Shown: piece by piece, positions 42,008-50,280 of the stretch
How the letters are laid out: the number at the start of each line of letters is the position of its first letter
Numbering within the stretch: the first letter of the stretch is position 1
DNA from: JAGWBJ01 sp034423015
Lineage (GTDB): Bacteria; Chloroflexota; Dehalococcoidia; Lucifugimonadales; JAGWBF01
Direction of reading: 5' to 3'
DNA: 64,000 nucleotides
Assembly (NCBI GenBank): GCA_034423015.1
Contig: DAOUJG010000069.1
Location: 1 to 64,000 of the forward strand
Notes under the pieces: generated by a model
Told to the model about the DNA's origin: nothing
The model's input: only the letters and a program-made list of their open reading frames with translations
The model's database searches: none
Made by a program: the position numbers and the translations under genes

Positions 42008-42103
42008 GGAGCGCCGGCGCGGTTACCGGGCAGTTCTGGGCACTACCGGCGGGATGCGCCTCATATGCCATGTTTGGCACAGGTTGCCATCCCCAGGCTT
42101 GCC

Positions 42104-42132
42104 TTGACGCTCCACCTACCGTGTGCCACAAT
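42104..42132 (+). promoter_or_regulatory. Predicted promoter of the cysteine synthase gene
   Basis: TTGACG (42104-42109) and CACAAT (42127-42132) have a 17-base spacer. The leader is about 27 bases and includes GGGAGG. No T-box or SAM riboswitch is visible. Confidence 0.6.
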
Positions 42133-42165
42133 GCCTCCCTGACCCGGGCGCCGTAGGGAGGCCTG

Positions 42166-43080
42166 ATGGCCAAGGTCGCCGACAATGTCCTCGACGTGGT
42201 AGGAGATACACCGCTGGTCAGGCTGCGGCGCGTCGTGCCGGAGGGTCACGCCAGGGTGCTGGGCAAGATGGAGTGTCTGAACCCCGCCGGGAGCGTCAAA
42301 GACCGCATCGCCCTGGCCATGGTGGAGGCGGCGGAGCGGGAGAAGGGGCTGGGCCCGGGCGACGTTATAGTCGGGGTGACCAGCGGGAACACCGGCATCT
42401 CCCTGGCCATGGTCGCCGCCGTTCGGGGCTACAGGCTCGTCATCTTCATGCCCGAGAACGCCCCCGCCGAGCGGCGCAGGCTCCTGGCCCGCTACGGGGC
42501 GGACATCCGCCTCACCCCGGCGTATCAGGGCATGAGCAGCGCCCAACAGGCGGCCCGGGCATATACCGCGGCCAACCCCGGTTGCACCGTGCTGGACATG
42601 TTCACCGACCCGGCGGTGGTCAGGGTCCACCGGGAGAAGACGGCGGCCGAGATCCTCCGGGACACCCAGGGCAGGATCGACGCCTTCGTGGCCGGCGTGG
42701 GCACCGGAGGGACCCTTACGGGCGTGGGACAGCGGTTGAAGCAGGAGAACCCATCCCTGAAGATAGTGGCCGTGGAGCCCGCGTCGTCGCCGGTGCTCTC
42801 CCGGGGCGCCGCCGGCCTCCACACGATACCGGGGATAGGGGCTGACTTCCATCCTCCCTTGCTGGACCGGGCCCTACCCGATGCGATAGTGGCCGTGACC
42901 GGGGAGGACGCCAACGCCATGTCCCTGCGCCTTGCCAGGGAGGAGGGCATCCTGGCGGGGGTCTCGTCGGGGGCCAACGTCGTCGCCTCCATCAGGACGG
43001 CTGCGGAGCTCGGCCACGGGAGCACCGTCGTCACCGTGTTGGCCGATACGGGGGAGCGCTACGTCAATTTCCCCATGTGA
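42166..43080 (+). CDS. Cysteine synthase (O-acetylserine sulfhydrylase family)
   Basis: This 304-residue PLP enzyme of fold type II has TPLVRLRRV near the N-terminus, the PLP Lys in NPAGSVKDRIA near residue 44, the substrate loop TSGNTGISLAMVAA near residue 71 and the phosphate cup GVGTGGTLTGVG near residue 180. CysK, CysM and cystathionine beta-synthase-like variants share these features; the length and missing C-terminal domains favour CysK/CysM. GGGAGG precedes the ATG. surE follows after about 45 bases. Confidence 0.93.
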   Translation: MAKVADNVLDVVGDTPLVRLRRVVPEGHARVLGKMECLNPAGSVKDRIALAMVEAAEREKGLGPGDVIVGVTSGNTGISLAMVAAVRGYRLVIFMPENAPAERRRLLARYGADIRLTPAYQGMSSAQQAARAYTAANPGCTVLDMFTDPAVVRVHREKTAAEILRDTQGRIDAFVAGVGTGGTLTGVGQRLKQENPSLKIVAVEPASSPVLSRGAAGLHTIPGIGADFHPPLLDRALPDAIVAVTGEDANAMSLRLAREEGILAGVSSGANVVASIRTAAELGHGSTVVTVLADTGERYVNFPM

Positions 43081-43123
43081 CCTCCCCATGCCCGGGACTC
43101 GGGCAGGCCCCGGAGGCCCCGTT

Positions 43124-43933
43124 TTGCCCGGAGGCCCCGTTTTAAAGGTGCTGGTCACCAACGACGACGGCATCGACGCCCCGGGCCTGTGGGCCGCGGC
43201 CGGGGCGTTCGCCGGCGTGGCCCAGGTCTTCGTGGTGGCGCCGGACAGGGAGCAGAGCGGGGTTGGCTCCTCGCTAACCCTCCACGCGCCCATCAGGGCC
43301 AACCAGGTCCGGCCTGCGGTGGAGCTGGAGGGTGTCTCGGCCTACTCCGTGCAGGGCACCCCGGCGGATAGCTGCGTGCTGGCCCTGGAGAAGCTGGTGG
43401 GCCCGGTGGACCTGGTGGTGTCGGGCATCAACTCCGGCTCCAACCTGGGACAGGACGTGCTGATCTCCGGGACCGTGGGCGCCGCTCTCCAGGGATACTT
43501 CCGGGACCTGCCCTCGCTGGCCGTCTCCGTTGGGGCGGTGACCGAGACCCGGTTCGAGGTGGCGGCGGACCTCCTCGGCCACCTGGCCCGGCGCCTGGCC
43601 GGCGGGGCCAGGATTCCGCCGTCGTTGATAAACGTCAACCTGCCCAACGAGCCGGCGTCCCGCATCAAGGGAGTGCGGGTGACGAAGCTCGGCGGGCGCA
43701 GCTACACGGAAACGGTGCAGGACAACCAGGAACGGGGACGCCCCTACTACCGGCTGTTCAGGAACCGGCCGGTGCAGCGTGACCAGGGAGAGGACACGGA
43801 CATCTGGGCCGTCAGGCACAACCTCGTCTCGATAACCCCGCTGCACGCGTCGATGACCGACGTGGCGCGTATGCCGGAAATCCAAGACCTGTTCGGCGAC
43901 TGGAACGGCTGCAGGGCGGACGATAACGGCTAG
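43124..43933 (+). CDS. surE: 5'-nucleotidase SurE
   Basis: This is a 269-residue metal-dependent phosphatase on nucleoside 5'/3'-monophosphates. Metal ligands lie in VTNDDGIDAPG at the N-terminus and APDREQSGVGSSLTLH near residue 45; SGINSGSNLGQDVLISGTVG near residue 100 is the family signature. Start choice is ambiguous: TTG 43124 has GGAGG seven bases upstream, but GTG 43148 would give the typical opening MLVTNDDG, and an in-frame ATG lies at 43088. The region contains a duplicated GGAGGCCCCGTTTT that creates two such sites. The enzyme has housekeeping and stress-survival roles. Confidence 0.92.
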   Translation: MPGGPVLKVLVTNDDGIDAPGLWAAAGAFAGVAQVFVVAPDREQSGVGSSLTLHAPIRANQVRPAVELEGVSAYSVQGTPADSCVLALEKLVGPVDLVVSGINSGSNLGQDVLISGTVGAALQGYFRDLPSLAVSVGAVTETRFEVAADLLGHLARRLAGGARIPPSLINVNLPNEPASRIKGVRVTKLGGRSYTETVQDNQERGRPYYRLFRNRPVQRDQGEDTDIWAVRHNLVSITPLHASMTDVARMPEIQDLFGDWNGCRADDNG

Positions 43934-43952
43934 CTCCGGGGCCCCGGTCAGC

Positions 43953-43980
43953 TTGACATGCCCGCTCCCGTTGATATAGC
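43953..43980 (+). promoter_or_regulatory. Predicted promoter of the tRNA-Ala/Arg/Trp operon
   Basis: A consensus TTGACA (43953-43958) is followed by TATAGC with a 16-base spacer, or TAGCAT with 18. It lies about 70 bases before the first tRNA. Confidence 0.65.
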
Positions 43981-44047
43981 ATTTTGTGGTAGGCCCCTGC
44001 CGTCCCGTGTTCGGTACCCACGTTCGGTACCCGTGTTCGGTAGATGA

Positions 44048-44123
44048 GGGGATATAGCTCAACTGGGAGAGCGCGGCGTTCGCAATGCCGAGGTTGGGGG
44101 TTCGAGCCCCCCTATCTCCACCA
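44048..44123 (+). tRNA. tRNA-Ala (anticodon CGC)
   Basis: The acceptor GGGGATA pairs with TATCTCC, the D-stem is GCTC/GAGC, and anticodon loop TTCGCAA sits on stem CGGCG/TGCCG. The T-arm is GGGGG-TTCGAGC-CCCCC, with encoded ACCA. It reads codon GCG. Confidence 0.97.
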
Positions 44124-44130
44124 ATTTCGT

Positions 44131-44207
44131 GCCCCTGTAGCTCAGTTGGATAGAGCGGCGGCGTCCTAAGTCGCGCGTCGGGGGTTCGAGTCCCTCCAGG
44201 GGTACCA
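44131..44207 (+). tRNA. tRNA-Arg (anticodon CCT)
   Basis: The acceptor GCCCCTG pairs with CAGGGGT (one G-T pair), the D-stem is GCTC/GAGC, and loop GTCCTAA sits on stem GCGGC/GTCGC. The CCA end is encoded. It reads AGG. It follows tRNA-Ala by seven bases. The base at position 32 is G rather than the usual pyrimidine. Confidence 0.96.
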
Positions 44208-44213
44208 TTTTCT

Positions 44214-44291
44214 AGGAGCGTAGCTCAGTCTGGTCAGAGCGCCGGTCTCCAAAACCGGTGGTCGGGGGTTCGAATCCTCCCGCTCCTGCCA
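44214..44291 (+). tRNA. tRNA-Trp (anticodon CCA)
   Basis: The acceptor AGGAGCG pairs with CGCTCCT, the D-stem is GCTC/GAGC, and loop CTCCAAA sits on stem CCGGT/ACCGG. The T-arm carries TTCGAAT and the CCA end is encoded. It is the third gene of the cluster and the substrate of the TrpS encoded at 30881-31876. Confidence 0.97.
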
Positions 44292-44305
44292 ACTGCAAGC
44301 CCGAA

Positions 44306-44334
44306 AGAGGGCCCGACGGCCCTCTCCTCTTTTG
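44306..44334 (+). terminator. Rho-independent terminator of the tRNA cluster
   Basis: An eight-base stem AGAGGGCC / GGCCCTCT with loop CGAC is followed by CCTCTTTTG. It lies 14 bases after tRNA-Trp. Confidence 0.8.
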
Positions 44335-44412
44335 TCCAGACCGCCGGGGGTCACCCGGCCCAGCCCACCCGGACCAGCGCCCCCGCCGTGCGGCACCGGG
44401 ACCTCCCCTTCG

Positions 44413-44441
44413 TTGACACCTCCCCCGGCCGCACCCATAAT
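44413..44441 (+). promoter_or_regulatory. Predicted promoter of the cupin gene
   Basis: A perfect TTGACA (44413-44418) and CATAAT (44436-44441) are 17 bases apart. The leader to ATG 44502 is about 55 bases and ends with GGAGG. Confidence 0.7.
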
Positions 44442-44501
44442 TCGGTGTGATCCAGACCCGTTGCCAAACCCGTCTGCCAAACTCGTCTATGGAGGTTGCA
44501 C

Positions 44502-44957
44502 ATGGGCCACTCACTGCCGCCGGTCACCATAGTCCACGGATCGGACATCCGGGAGGAGCCCGTGACGCCCGACGGAATCATCCAGGCGCCCTACGCCACC
44601 GGCACGGCCATCCTGGGTGACACGCCCGTCGCCATATCCACCCCGGACTCCGAGGAGGGCGCCAGGCGGGGTCTGCCCGTCCACGAGGCGGTGTTTGCCC
44701 GAAGGAAGACCATCGGGCACGGTGGCGGCGAGGCCTGGCATACCCACATGTCCTACTACGACATCTTCTTCTACATCCTCTCCGGGAGGGCCACCATGAT
44801 ATGGGAGCAGGATGGAGAGCGCCGGGAGGAGGAGTTCGGCCCCGGGGACTTCGTCCACATGAGCCCGGGTTCGACCCACCAGTGGATCAACACCGGCGAC
44901 GAGGACCTGAAGCTGGTGGAGTTCGGCCACTTCCACAACTACGCAGAGCAGGGTTAG
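44502..44957 (+). CDS. Cupin-domain protein
   Basis: This is a 151-residue single-cupin protein. Motif 1 is HTHMSYYDIFFYILSGRATM (residues about 80-100) and motif 2 GPGDFVHMSPGSTHQWINTG (near residue 120). The His/Glu pattern required for metal binding is partly present (HTH, later H in STHQW). Cupins of this size act as isomerases, dioxygenases or sugar-binding sensors, so no specific reaction is assigned. GGAGG lies six bases upstream of ATG 44502. It is followed by an independent promoter and a hydrolase gene. Confidence 0.82.
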   Translation: MGHSLPPVTIVHGSDIREEPVTPDGIIQAPYATGTAILGDTPVAISTPDSEEGARRGLPVHEAVFARRKTIGHGGGEAWHTHMSYYDIFFYILSGRATMIWEQDGERREEEFGPGDFVHMSPGSTHQWINTGDEDLKLVEFGHFHNYAEQG

Positions 44958-44958
44958 T

Positions 44959-44987
44959 TTGACACCACCACGGGGGCGTAGTATGGT
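44959..44987 (+). promoter_or_regulatory. Predicted promoter of the alpha/beta hydrolase gene
   Basis: TTGACA (44959-44964) and TATGGT (44982-44987) have a 17-base spacer, immediately after the cupin stop. ATG 45027 is about 33 bases beyond the expected start of transcription. Confidence 0.6.
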
Positions 44988-45026
44988 CGTGCCAACCACC
45001 GATCCCCGCGGCGGAGGCGTCCATCC

Positions 45027-45830
45027 ATGACCGCTGGCGCCCAGATATGGACCGAGGAGACGATGACCCTGGCCAGCAGCAGGGTCCAGGTCGTCAAGGG
45101 CGGCTCCGGGGAGCCCCTGCTACTGCTCCACGACGAGATGGGGCACCACACGCGGCTCCGTTGGCACGAAGCCCTGGCCCGGCGGCATACCCTGTTCATA
45201 CCCTCCCACCCCGGATACGGGACCTCCGAGCACCTGGAGTGGATCAGGAGCGTCCGGGACATGGCGGGCTGGTACCTGGACGCCCTGGACGACCTCGGGC
45301 TCGCCGGCGTCAACGTCGTGGGCCTGTCCCTGGGCGGCTGGCTGGCCGCCGAGATGGCGGCCATGTGCCCCCGGCAGTTCAAGAGGCTGGTGCTGGTGGG
45401 CTCGCCGGGCATCTTTCCTCCCTCGGGGGAGGTGTACGACATGTTCCTTTCCACGGCCAGGGAGTACATGACCGACGCGGTGCTGGACCCGGCCGCGACC
45501 CCGGAGTTCGCCCGGGTGTGCCCCGACGACCCGACGCCGGAGCAGGTGGAGGCGTGGGAGGTGGCCCGGCAGCAGAGCAGCCTGCTGGCCTGGAAGCCCT
45601 ACATGTACGACCCCGCCCTTCCCCACCTGTTGCGAAGGGCCAGGACGGTCCCGACCATGATAGTGTGGGGCAAGCAGGACGCCATCGTCCCCCTGAGCGT
45701 GGGCGAGGCCTACCGCGAGGCGATACCCGGGTCCAGCCTGGAAGTGCTGGAGGGGTGCGGCCACCGCCCGGAGCTGGAGAGGCCCGAGGAGCTCGTGCGG
45801 CTGGTGGAGGGGTTCCTGTCCGGGAGCTAG
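45027..45830 (+). CDS. Alpha/beta-hydrolase-fold enzyme
   Basis: This 267-residue protein has the nucleophile elbow VVGLSLGGWLAAEMA (Ser near residue 102), the acid in VWGKQDAIVPLS (near residue 215) and the catalytic His in LEGCGHRPELERPEE (near residue 244). The oxyanion segment is LLLHDEMGHHTRLR. Family members include meta-cleavage product hydrolases, lactonases and esterases; motif details do not separate them. GGAGG precedes the ATG by about nine bases. The LLM oxidoreductase gene follows after about 100 bases containing a tandem repeat. Confidence 0.88.
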   Translation: MTAGAQIWTEETMTLASSRVQVVKGGSGEPLLLLHDEMGHHTRLRWHEALARRHTLFIPSHPGYGTSEHLEWIRSVRDMAGWYLDALDDLGLAGVNVVGLSLGGWLAAEMAAMCPRQFKRLVLVGSPGIFPPSGEVYDMFLSTAREYMTDAVLDPAATPEFARVCPDDPTPEQVEAWEVARQQSSLLAWKPYMYDPALPHLLRRARTVPTMIVWGKQDAIVPLSVGEAYREAIPGSSLEVLEGCGHRPELERPEELVRLVEGFLSGS

Positions 45831-45855
45831 GAGCCGTGCCCGGAGCGGGTCCAGC

Positions 45856-45900
45856 CCCAAACGAGTCCAGCCCAAACGAATCCAGCCCAAACGAGTCCAG
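45856..45900. repeat. Three tandem copies of a 15-base unit
   Basis: CCCAAACGAGTCCAG occurs three times in a row (the second copy reads CCCAAACGAATCCAG), in the 97-base gap before the LLM gene. The frame is a multiple of three and reads NESSP repeats, but no gene uses it. It is likely a slippage-prone minisatellite. Confidence 0.85.
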
Positions 45901-45927
45901 AACGACATCCTCGGTGGGAGGTCAGAG

Positions 45928-47232
45928 ATGTTCATAGGATACTTCACCGAGCGTCCCTACCAGGACCCGGGCTCGGGCTACTTCGGCTCGACGGGCAAGC
46001 CCATCATGGACCTGACGGTCAGCAACGAGATATACGACGCGGAGATCGGGGCGCAGCTCTACAACCGATACCTGGACGAGAAGGTATACGCCGAGGAGAT
46101 GGGCTTCGACGGCCTGGTGCTCAACGAGCACCACGGCACCCCCTTCTGCATGGGCGGGGCCATGAACGTGGAGGCCTCCATCCTGGCGCGGGTGACCGAC
46201 CGGGCCAAGATAGTGCTGCTGGGGAACATCATTCCCATCTGGGACGACCCCCTGTGGCTGGTGGAGCAGCTAGCCATGATCGACATGATCTCCCACGGGC
46301 GGCTGGTGTCCGGCTGGGTGCGGGGCACCGGAAGGGAGAGCGTGGCCCACAACGCCCCGCCCCACTACAACTGGGAGCGGTTCCAGGAGGCCCACGAGTT
46401 CATAGTCAAGGCGTGGACGACGCCGGGGCCCTTCCGATGGGAGGGCAAGCACTACCAGTACCGCCACGTGAACCCGTGGGTGAAGCCCTACCAGAAACCC
46501 CATCCGCCCATATGGCTGCCGGGGGTCGTCAGTAAGGACTCCCTGGTGTGGGCGGCGAACAAGCGCATCCCCTACGTCATGCTCTCCACCCAACTGGACC
46601 CCACCCGGGAGGCCTTCCAGCTATATCACGACACTGCCGCCGAGCAGGGGTACGAGTCGGGCCCTCAGAACCTGGGCTACCTGTGGAAGGTCCACGTGGA
46701 CGAGACGGAGGAGCTGGCCGAGGAGGCCGGGCGCAAGTTCGTGCAGGGGCCCAGCAACCCGTTCCTGGCCGGCAACGAGGGCACCCTGAACCCGGCGCTG
46801 CTGCACCTGCCCGGGCTCAACTCCCGCTCCCGGAGGCTGTCCACTCAGCTCGTGGCCACGCGGGCCAGGGGCGGCTCCTACGGCCTCGCCTACGAGCAGC
46901 AGATAGAAGACTACACTATCATCTCGGGCACTCCCAAGACGGTGCTCCCCAAGATCCGCCACGTGCTGGAGTACCTGCGCCCGGGCAGCATCTTCCTGTG
47001 GGACGGGGACGGCGCCATGAGCCACGACGACGCGATGCGGAGCCTGCGCCTGATGGGCCAGGAGGTCATCCCCGCCGTCCGCGAGATGGCCAAGGAGCTG
47101 GACCTCCCCGGCCCCTTCGAGGTGGACCCGGCCACGGGCAAGCCCCCCGAGGCCGTGCCGGCGGGCAACGGCGCCGGGACGCACCGCAGTGAGGCAGGCC
47201 AGGCGGCCCCGGAAGACGGTGCAGCGGGCTAG
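45928..47232 (+). CDS. LLM-class flavin-dependent monooxygenase, longer branch
   Basis: This 434-residue luciferase-like enzyme opens MFIGYFTERPYQDPGSGYFG and has DGLVLNEHHGTPFCMGGAMN near residue 65, 'DMISHGRLVSGWVRGTGRES' near residue 125, KPHPPIWLPGV near residue 190 and a C-terminal helix with DAMRSLRLMGQEVIP near residue 370. The length and NEHH motif place it in the branch with alkanal/sulfonate-type monooxygenases, distinct from the about 330-residue paralogues elsewhere in the window. GGAGGT precedes the ATG. The last about 30 residues are Gly/Ala/Pro-rich and probably disordered. Confidence 0.87.
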   Translation: MFIGYFTERPYQDPGSGYFGSTGKPIMDLTVSNEIYDAEIGAQLYNRYLDEKVYAEEMGFDGLVLNEHHGTPFCMGGAMNVEASILARVTDRAKIVLLGNIIPIWDDPLWLVEQLAMIDMISHGRLVSGWVRGTGRESVAHNAPPHYNWERFQEAHEFIVKAWTTPGPFRWEGKHYQYRHVNPWVKPYQKPHPPIWLPGVVSKDSLVWAANKRIPYVMLSTQLDPTREAFQLYHDTAAEQGYESGPQNLGYLWKVHVDETEELAEEAGRKFVQGPSNPFLAGNEGTLNPALLHLPGLNSRSRRLSTQLVATRARGGSYGLAYEQQIEDYTIISGTPKTVLPKIRHVLEYLRPGSIFLWDGDGAMSHDDAMRSLRLMGQEVIPAVREMAKELDLPGPFEVDPATGKPPEAVPAGNGAGTHRSEAGQAAPEDGAAG

Positions 47233-47325
47233 GGGGACAGCCCCGGCCATCGCTGCCCTCCCTCTTCGCAAGCACGGATGTCGCGGGCACGGACGGTCCG
47301 CCCCGAGCAGGGCCCCAAGCAGGTA

Positions 47326-48969
47326 ATGACCGAGACTCCCGACCGCTCCGCCGACGTCATCGTCGTTGGCGGCGGCCCGGCGGGCAGCACCGCCGCCACC
47401 ATGATGGCCCGGAAGGGCCTCCGGGTCCTGCTACTGGAGCGGGACCGGTTCCCGCGCCACCACGTCGGAGAGTCCCTGCTTCCGGCCAGCCTTCCCGTCC
47501 TGGAGGAGCTGGGCGTGCTGCCGGCGGTCCGGGACGAGGGGTTCCTGCCCAAGTGGGGGGCCACGATGGTATGGGGCCGGGACCGGGCCCCGTGGAGCTG
47601 GTATTTCCGCGAGAGCAACCGGCGCCATCCCCACTCCTACCAGGTGTGGCGTCCCCGCTTCGACCAGTTGCTGCTGGAGAACGCCCGGGCCAACGGCGTC
47701 GACGTCTGGGAGGGGCACAGGGTCACCGAAGTGCTCTTCCGGGGCGCCCGGGCCACGGGGGTCGACTACACGGGGCCCGACGGGCGGCCGGGAGCGGCCC
47801 GGGCGTCCTTCGTGGTCGACGCCAGCGGGCAGGCCGGCCTGCTGGCCGGCAGGATGGACCTCCGGCGTTGGGACCCGTCATTTCAGAACCTGGCCGTGTA
47901 CGCCTACTTCACCGGCGCCCAACGGCTGCCCCCGCCCGACGAGAACAACATCTTCATCGAGTCGTACCCCTCGGGCTGGTTCTGGAACATCCCCCTCCAC
48001 ACGGGCTGGGCCAGCGTGGGTGCGGTGGTGGACAGCGCGGTGGCCCAGCGGGGCATCCGGGACAGGGGCGTGGAGGGGTTCTTCTCTGACCAGGTCTCGG
48101 CGGCGCCCCACACCAGGGAGATGCTCGCCTCCGCCGCCAGGACCCTGGGCCCCTTCGTGGCCAGGGACTGGTCCTATGCGGCAGAGAGGTTCGCGGGCGA
48201 CGGGTACGTCCTGGCCGGGGACGCGGCCTGCTTCGTGGACCCCCTGTTCTCGTCGGGGGTCCACCTCGCCCTGACCTCGGGAGTGCTGGCGGCCGCCTAC
48301 GTGGTGACCGGCCTCAGGGACGCCGACCTGGGCAGGGCTTCCGCGTCGGTCTACCGGGAGCTGTACTACCGGGAGTACGCCCACTTCCGCGAGCTGGCGC
48401 GCCTCTTCTACCACAGCAACCGCAGTGCCGAGGCCTACTTCTGGGAGGCGAGGCGGATAGCCGGCGACGTGGAGAGCGGGTCGGACCGGGAGGCCTTCGT
48501 GCGGGCGGTTGCGGGCCAGCCGGCCCGGGGATACGAGCGCGCCGTCCTGGGGTACGGCCAGCCGCCCGCGGGGTTCACCGAGGGGCTTCGCCAGGTCGAG
48601 GGGATGCGCGCCGAGCGGCGCGCCCGACTGGAGGGAGAGCTGTCGGGTGAGGCCATGCGCCGGGCCGTGCCCCGCATGGCCGGGGGAGCCGCCCTGCGGC
48701 GGAAGCCCGTGGTGGGAGAGGGCGAGTTCCAGTGGGGCTACGTGCTCACCACCCCGGACCGGCCCGAGGGGATTCCCTGCAGCGACCTGGTGGCGGTGGT
48801 GGTGTCCATGGTGGACGGCAAGACCACGGTGGGAGACATCCTGGGTCGCGTGGCCGCCCGGGTCGGGGAGGCCCAGGCAGAGGCGGTGGAACGGAGCGTG
48901 GTGGAGGCCCTGGGCATCATGTACGTCGACGGCGTGGTGGAGGAGCTTGAGTCCGGCCGGGGTGGGTGA
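47326..48969 (+). CDS. FAD-dependent halogenase/monooxygenase-like protein with C-terminal PqqD-like domain
   Basis: This 547-residue flavoprotein has a Rossmann motif (VIVVGGGPAGSTAATMMARK), PRHHVGESLLPASLPVLEEL near residue 45, SGWFWNIPLHTGW near residue 210 and GDAACFVDPLFSSGVHLAL near residue 300. The W-x-W-x-I-P pattern is shared by flavin-dependent halogenases, and HVGESLLP is typical of the phenol/pyrrole branch. The last about 70 residues (DLVAVVVSMVDGKTTVGDIL, LGIMYVDGVVEEL) look like the PqqD winged-helix peptide-recognition fold. A peptide-bound or carrier-bound substrate is therefore possible. ATG 47326 is assumed; ATG 47278 would add 16 residues. A CoA transferase starts one base after its stop. 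Confidence 0.8.
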   Translation: MTETPDRSADVIVVGGGPAGSTAATMMARKGLRVLLLERDRFPRHHVGESLLPASLPVLEELGVLPAVRDEGFLPKWGATMVWGRDRAPWSWYFRESNRRHPHSYQVWRPRFDQLLLENARANGVDVWEGHRVTEVLFRGARATGVDYTGPDGRPGAARASFVVDASGQAGLLAGRMDLRRWDPSFQNLAVYAYFTGAQRLPPPDENNIFIESYPSGWFWNIPLHTGWASVGAVVDSAVAQRGIRDRGVEGFFSDQVSAAPHTREMLASAARTLGPFVARDWSYAAERFAGDGYVLAGDAACFVDPLFSSGVHLALTSGVLAAAYVVTGLRDADLGRASASVYRELYYREYAHFRELARLFYHSNRSAEAYFWEARRIAGDVESGSDREAFVRAVAGQPARGYERAVLGYGQPPAGFTEGLRQVEGMRAERRARLEGELSGEAMRRAVPRMAGGAALRRKPVVGEGEFQWGYVLTTPDRPEGIPCSDLVAVVVSMVDGKTTVGDILGRVAARVGEAQAEAVERSVVEALGIMYVDGVVEELESGRGG

Positions 48970-48970
48970 T

Positions 48971-50182
48971 ATGGTGTACGGCATGGGAAGCCTCCCCCTG
49001 GAAGGCGTCAAGGTGCTGGAGCTGGCGCACATAGTCGCCGGCCCCACCGCCGGGCTCATCCTCGCCGACATGGGCGCCGACGTCGTCAAGATCGAGCCCC
49101 CCGACGCCCTGGAACCCCAGCGCATCGGCACTGCCAGGGTCGGCCAGTTCTTCTTCTTCAACCGAAACAAGCGCAGCCTGGTCCTGGACCTGAAGAAGGA
49201 CGAGGGCCGGGAGGTGTTCTTCAAGCTGGCCGAGAACACGGACGTGGTGGTCGACAACATGGGCCCGGGCACCATGGAGCGCCTGGGCATAGGCTACGAG
49301 CAGGTCTCTCCCCGGAACCCGGGCATCATATACTGCTCCGTGAAGGGGTTCCTCAGCGGGCCCTACAGCCGGCGTCCCTTCCTTGACGAGCTGGCCCAGA
49401 TGATGTGCGGCCTGGCGTACATGACCGGCCCGCCGGGCCGGCCCCTGCGGGCCGGGGCCTCCGTGGTGGACATAGGCGCGGCCACCTATGCGGTGGTGGG
49501 GGTGTTGGGCGCCCTGGTCAAGCGTCAGGCCACGGGCCGGGGGCAGAAGATAACCGGCGGGCTGTTCGAGACGGGGCTGTTTCTCGTCGGACAGCACATG
49601 GCCAACGCCCAGTTCAGCGGGCAACCCCCGAGCCCCATGCCGGCCCGGGACCAGCAGCCGGGCAGGCAGACGGGATGGGGCGTCTACGACCTCTTCGACT
49701 GCGCCGACGGACGGCAGGTGTTCATCGGCGTGACCAGCGATGCCCAGTGGCTGCGGTTCTGCCAGGCACTGGGGCTGGACGACTTGGCCGCGGACCCCGA
49801 GCTGGTCAGCAACCCAGGGCGGCGGGAAGCCCGTCCCAGGCTGGTGCCGCGCATCGCCGAGGCCGTTGGCGCCATGGACAGCCGGGACCTGGCCGGGGTG
49901 ATGGCGGACAACGGGATCCCCGTCGCGCCCCTCAACACCCCTGAGGACGTCCTGGAGGACCCCCACGTCAACTTCGGCCACAAGCTGCTGGACGTGCAGG
50001 GAGGGGAGCGGGCCATGAGGCTGCCCGCGCTGCCCTACGAGAGCACCGAGTACCCCTTCTCCAAACGGTCCGACCCCCCGGTCAAGCCCGGCTCACACAC
50101 GCGGGAGGTGCTGGCCGAGGCGGGATACTCCCCGGAGCGGATCGAAGCCCTTCTGGGGGGCCAGGTGGTGAAGGAGCTCTAG
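48971..50182 (+). CDS. Family III CoA transferase (CaiB/BaiF type)
   Basis: This 403-residue enzyme moves CoA between carboxylic acids. LPLEGVKVLELAHIVAGPTAG opens the protein, MGADVVKIEPPD follows near residue 40, and 'FFFFNRNKRSLVLDLKKDEG' near residue 60 is diagnostic. The catalytic Asp is in RPFLDELAQMMCG near residue 138. A C-terminal GIPVAPLNTPEDVLEDPHV segment completes the interlocked-dimer fold. Length is standard for the family. It starts one base after the halogenase-like gene, so the two are translationally coupled. The acyl group is unknown. Confidence 0.93.
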   Translation: MVYGMGSLPLEGVKVLELAHIVAGPTAGLILADMGADVVKIEPPDALEPQRIGTARVGQFFFFNRNKRSLVLDLKKDEGREVFFKLAENTDVVVDNMGPGTMERLGIGYEQVSPRNPGIIYCSVKGFLSGPYSRRPFLDELAQMMCGLAYMTGPPGRPLRAGASVVDIGAATYAVVGVLGALVKRQATGRGQKITGGLFETGLFLVGQHMANAQFSGQPPSPMPARDQQPGRQTGWGVYDLFDCADGRQVFIGVTSDAQWLRFCQALGLDDLAADPELVSNPGRREARPRLVPRIAEAVGAMDSRDLAGVMADNGIPVAPLNTPEDVLEDPHVNFGHKLLDVQGGERAMRLPALPYESTEYPFSKRSDPPVKPGSHTREVLAEAGYSPERIEALLGGQVVKEL

Positions 50183-50280
50183 CCTCCTACGAGCGCCCTG
50201 AGCCCGTCCGGCCCGAACCTCCGTCGCGCCATCTCCGGTCCCCCTGTGCGGTGTGCGGAGTGAGGTTGCCCTGAAGACTC

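Noticed and set aside
45047..45937. 296-residue frame ending in NESSP repeats
   Set aside because: It is the +2 shadow of the alpha/beta hydrolase running into the 15-base tandem repeat.
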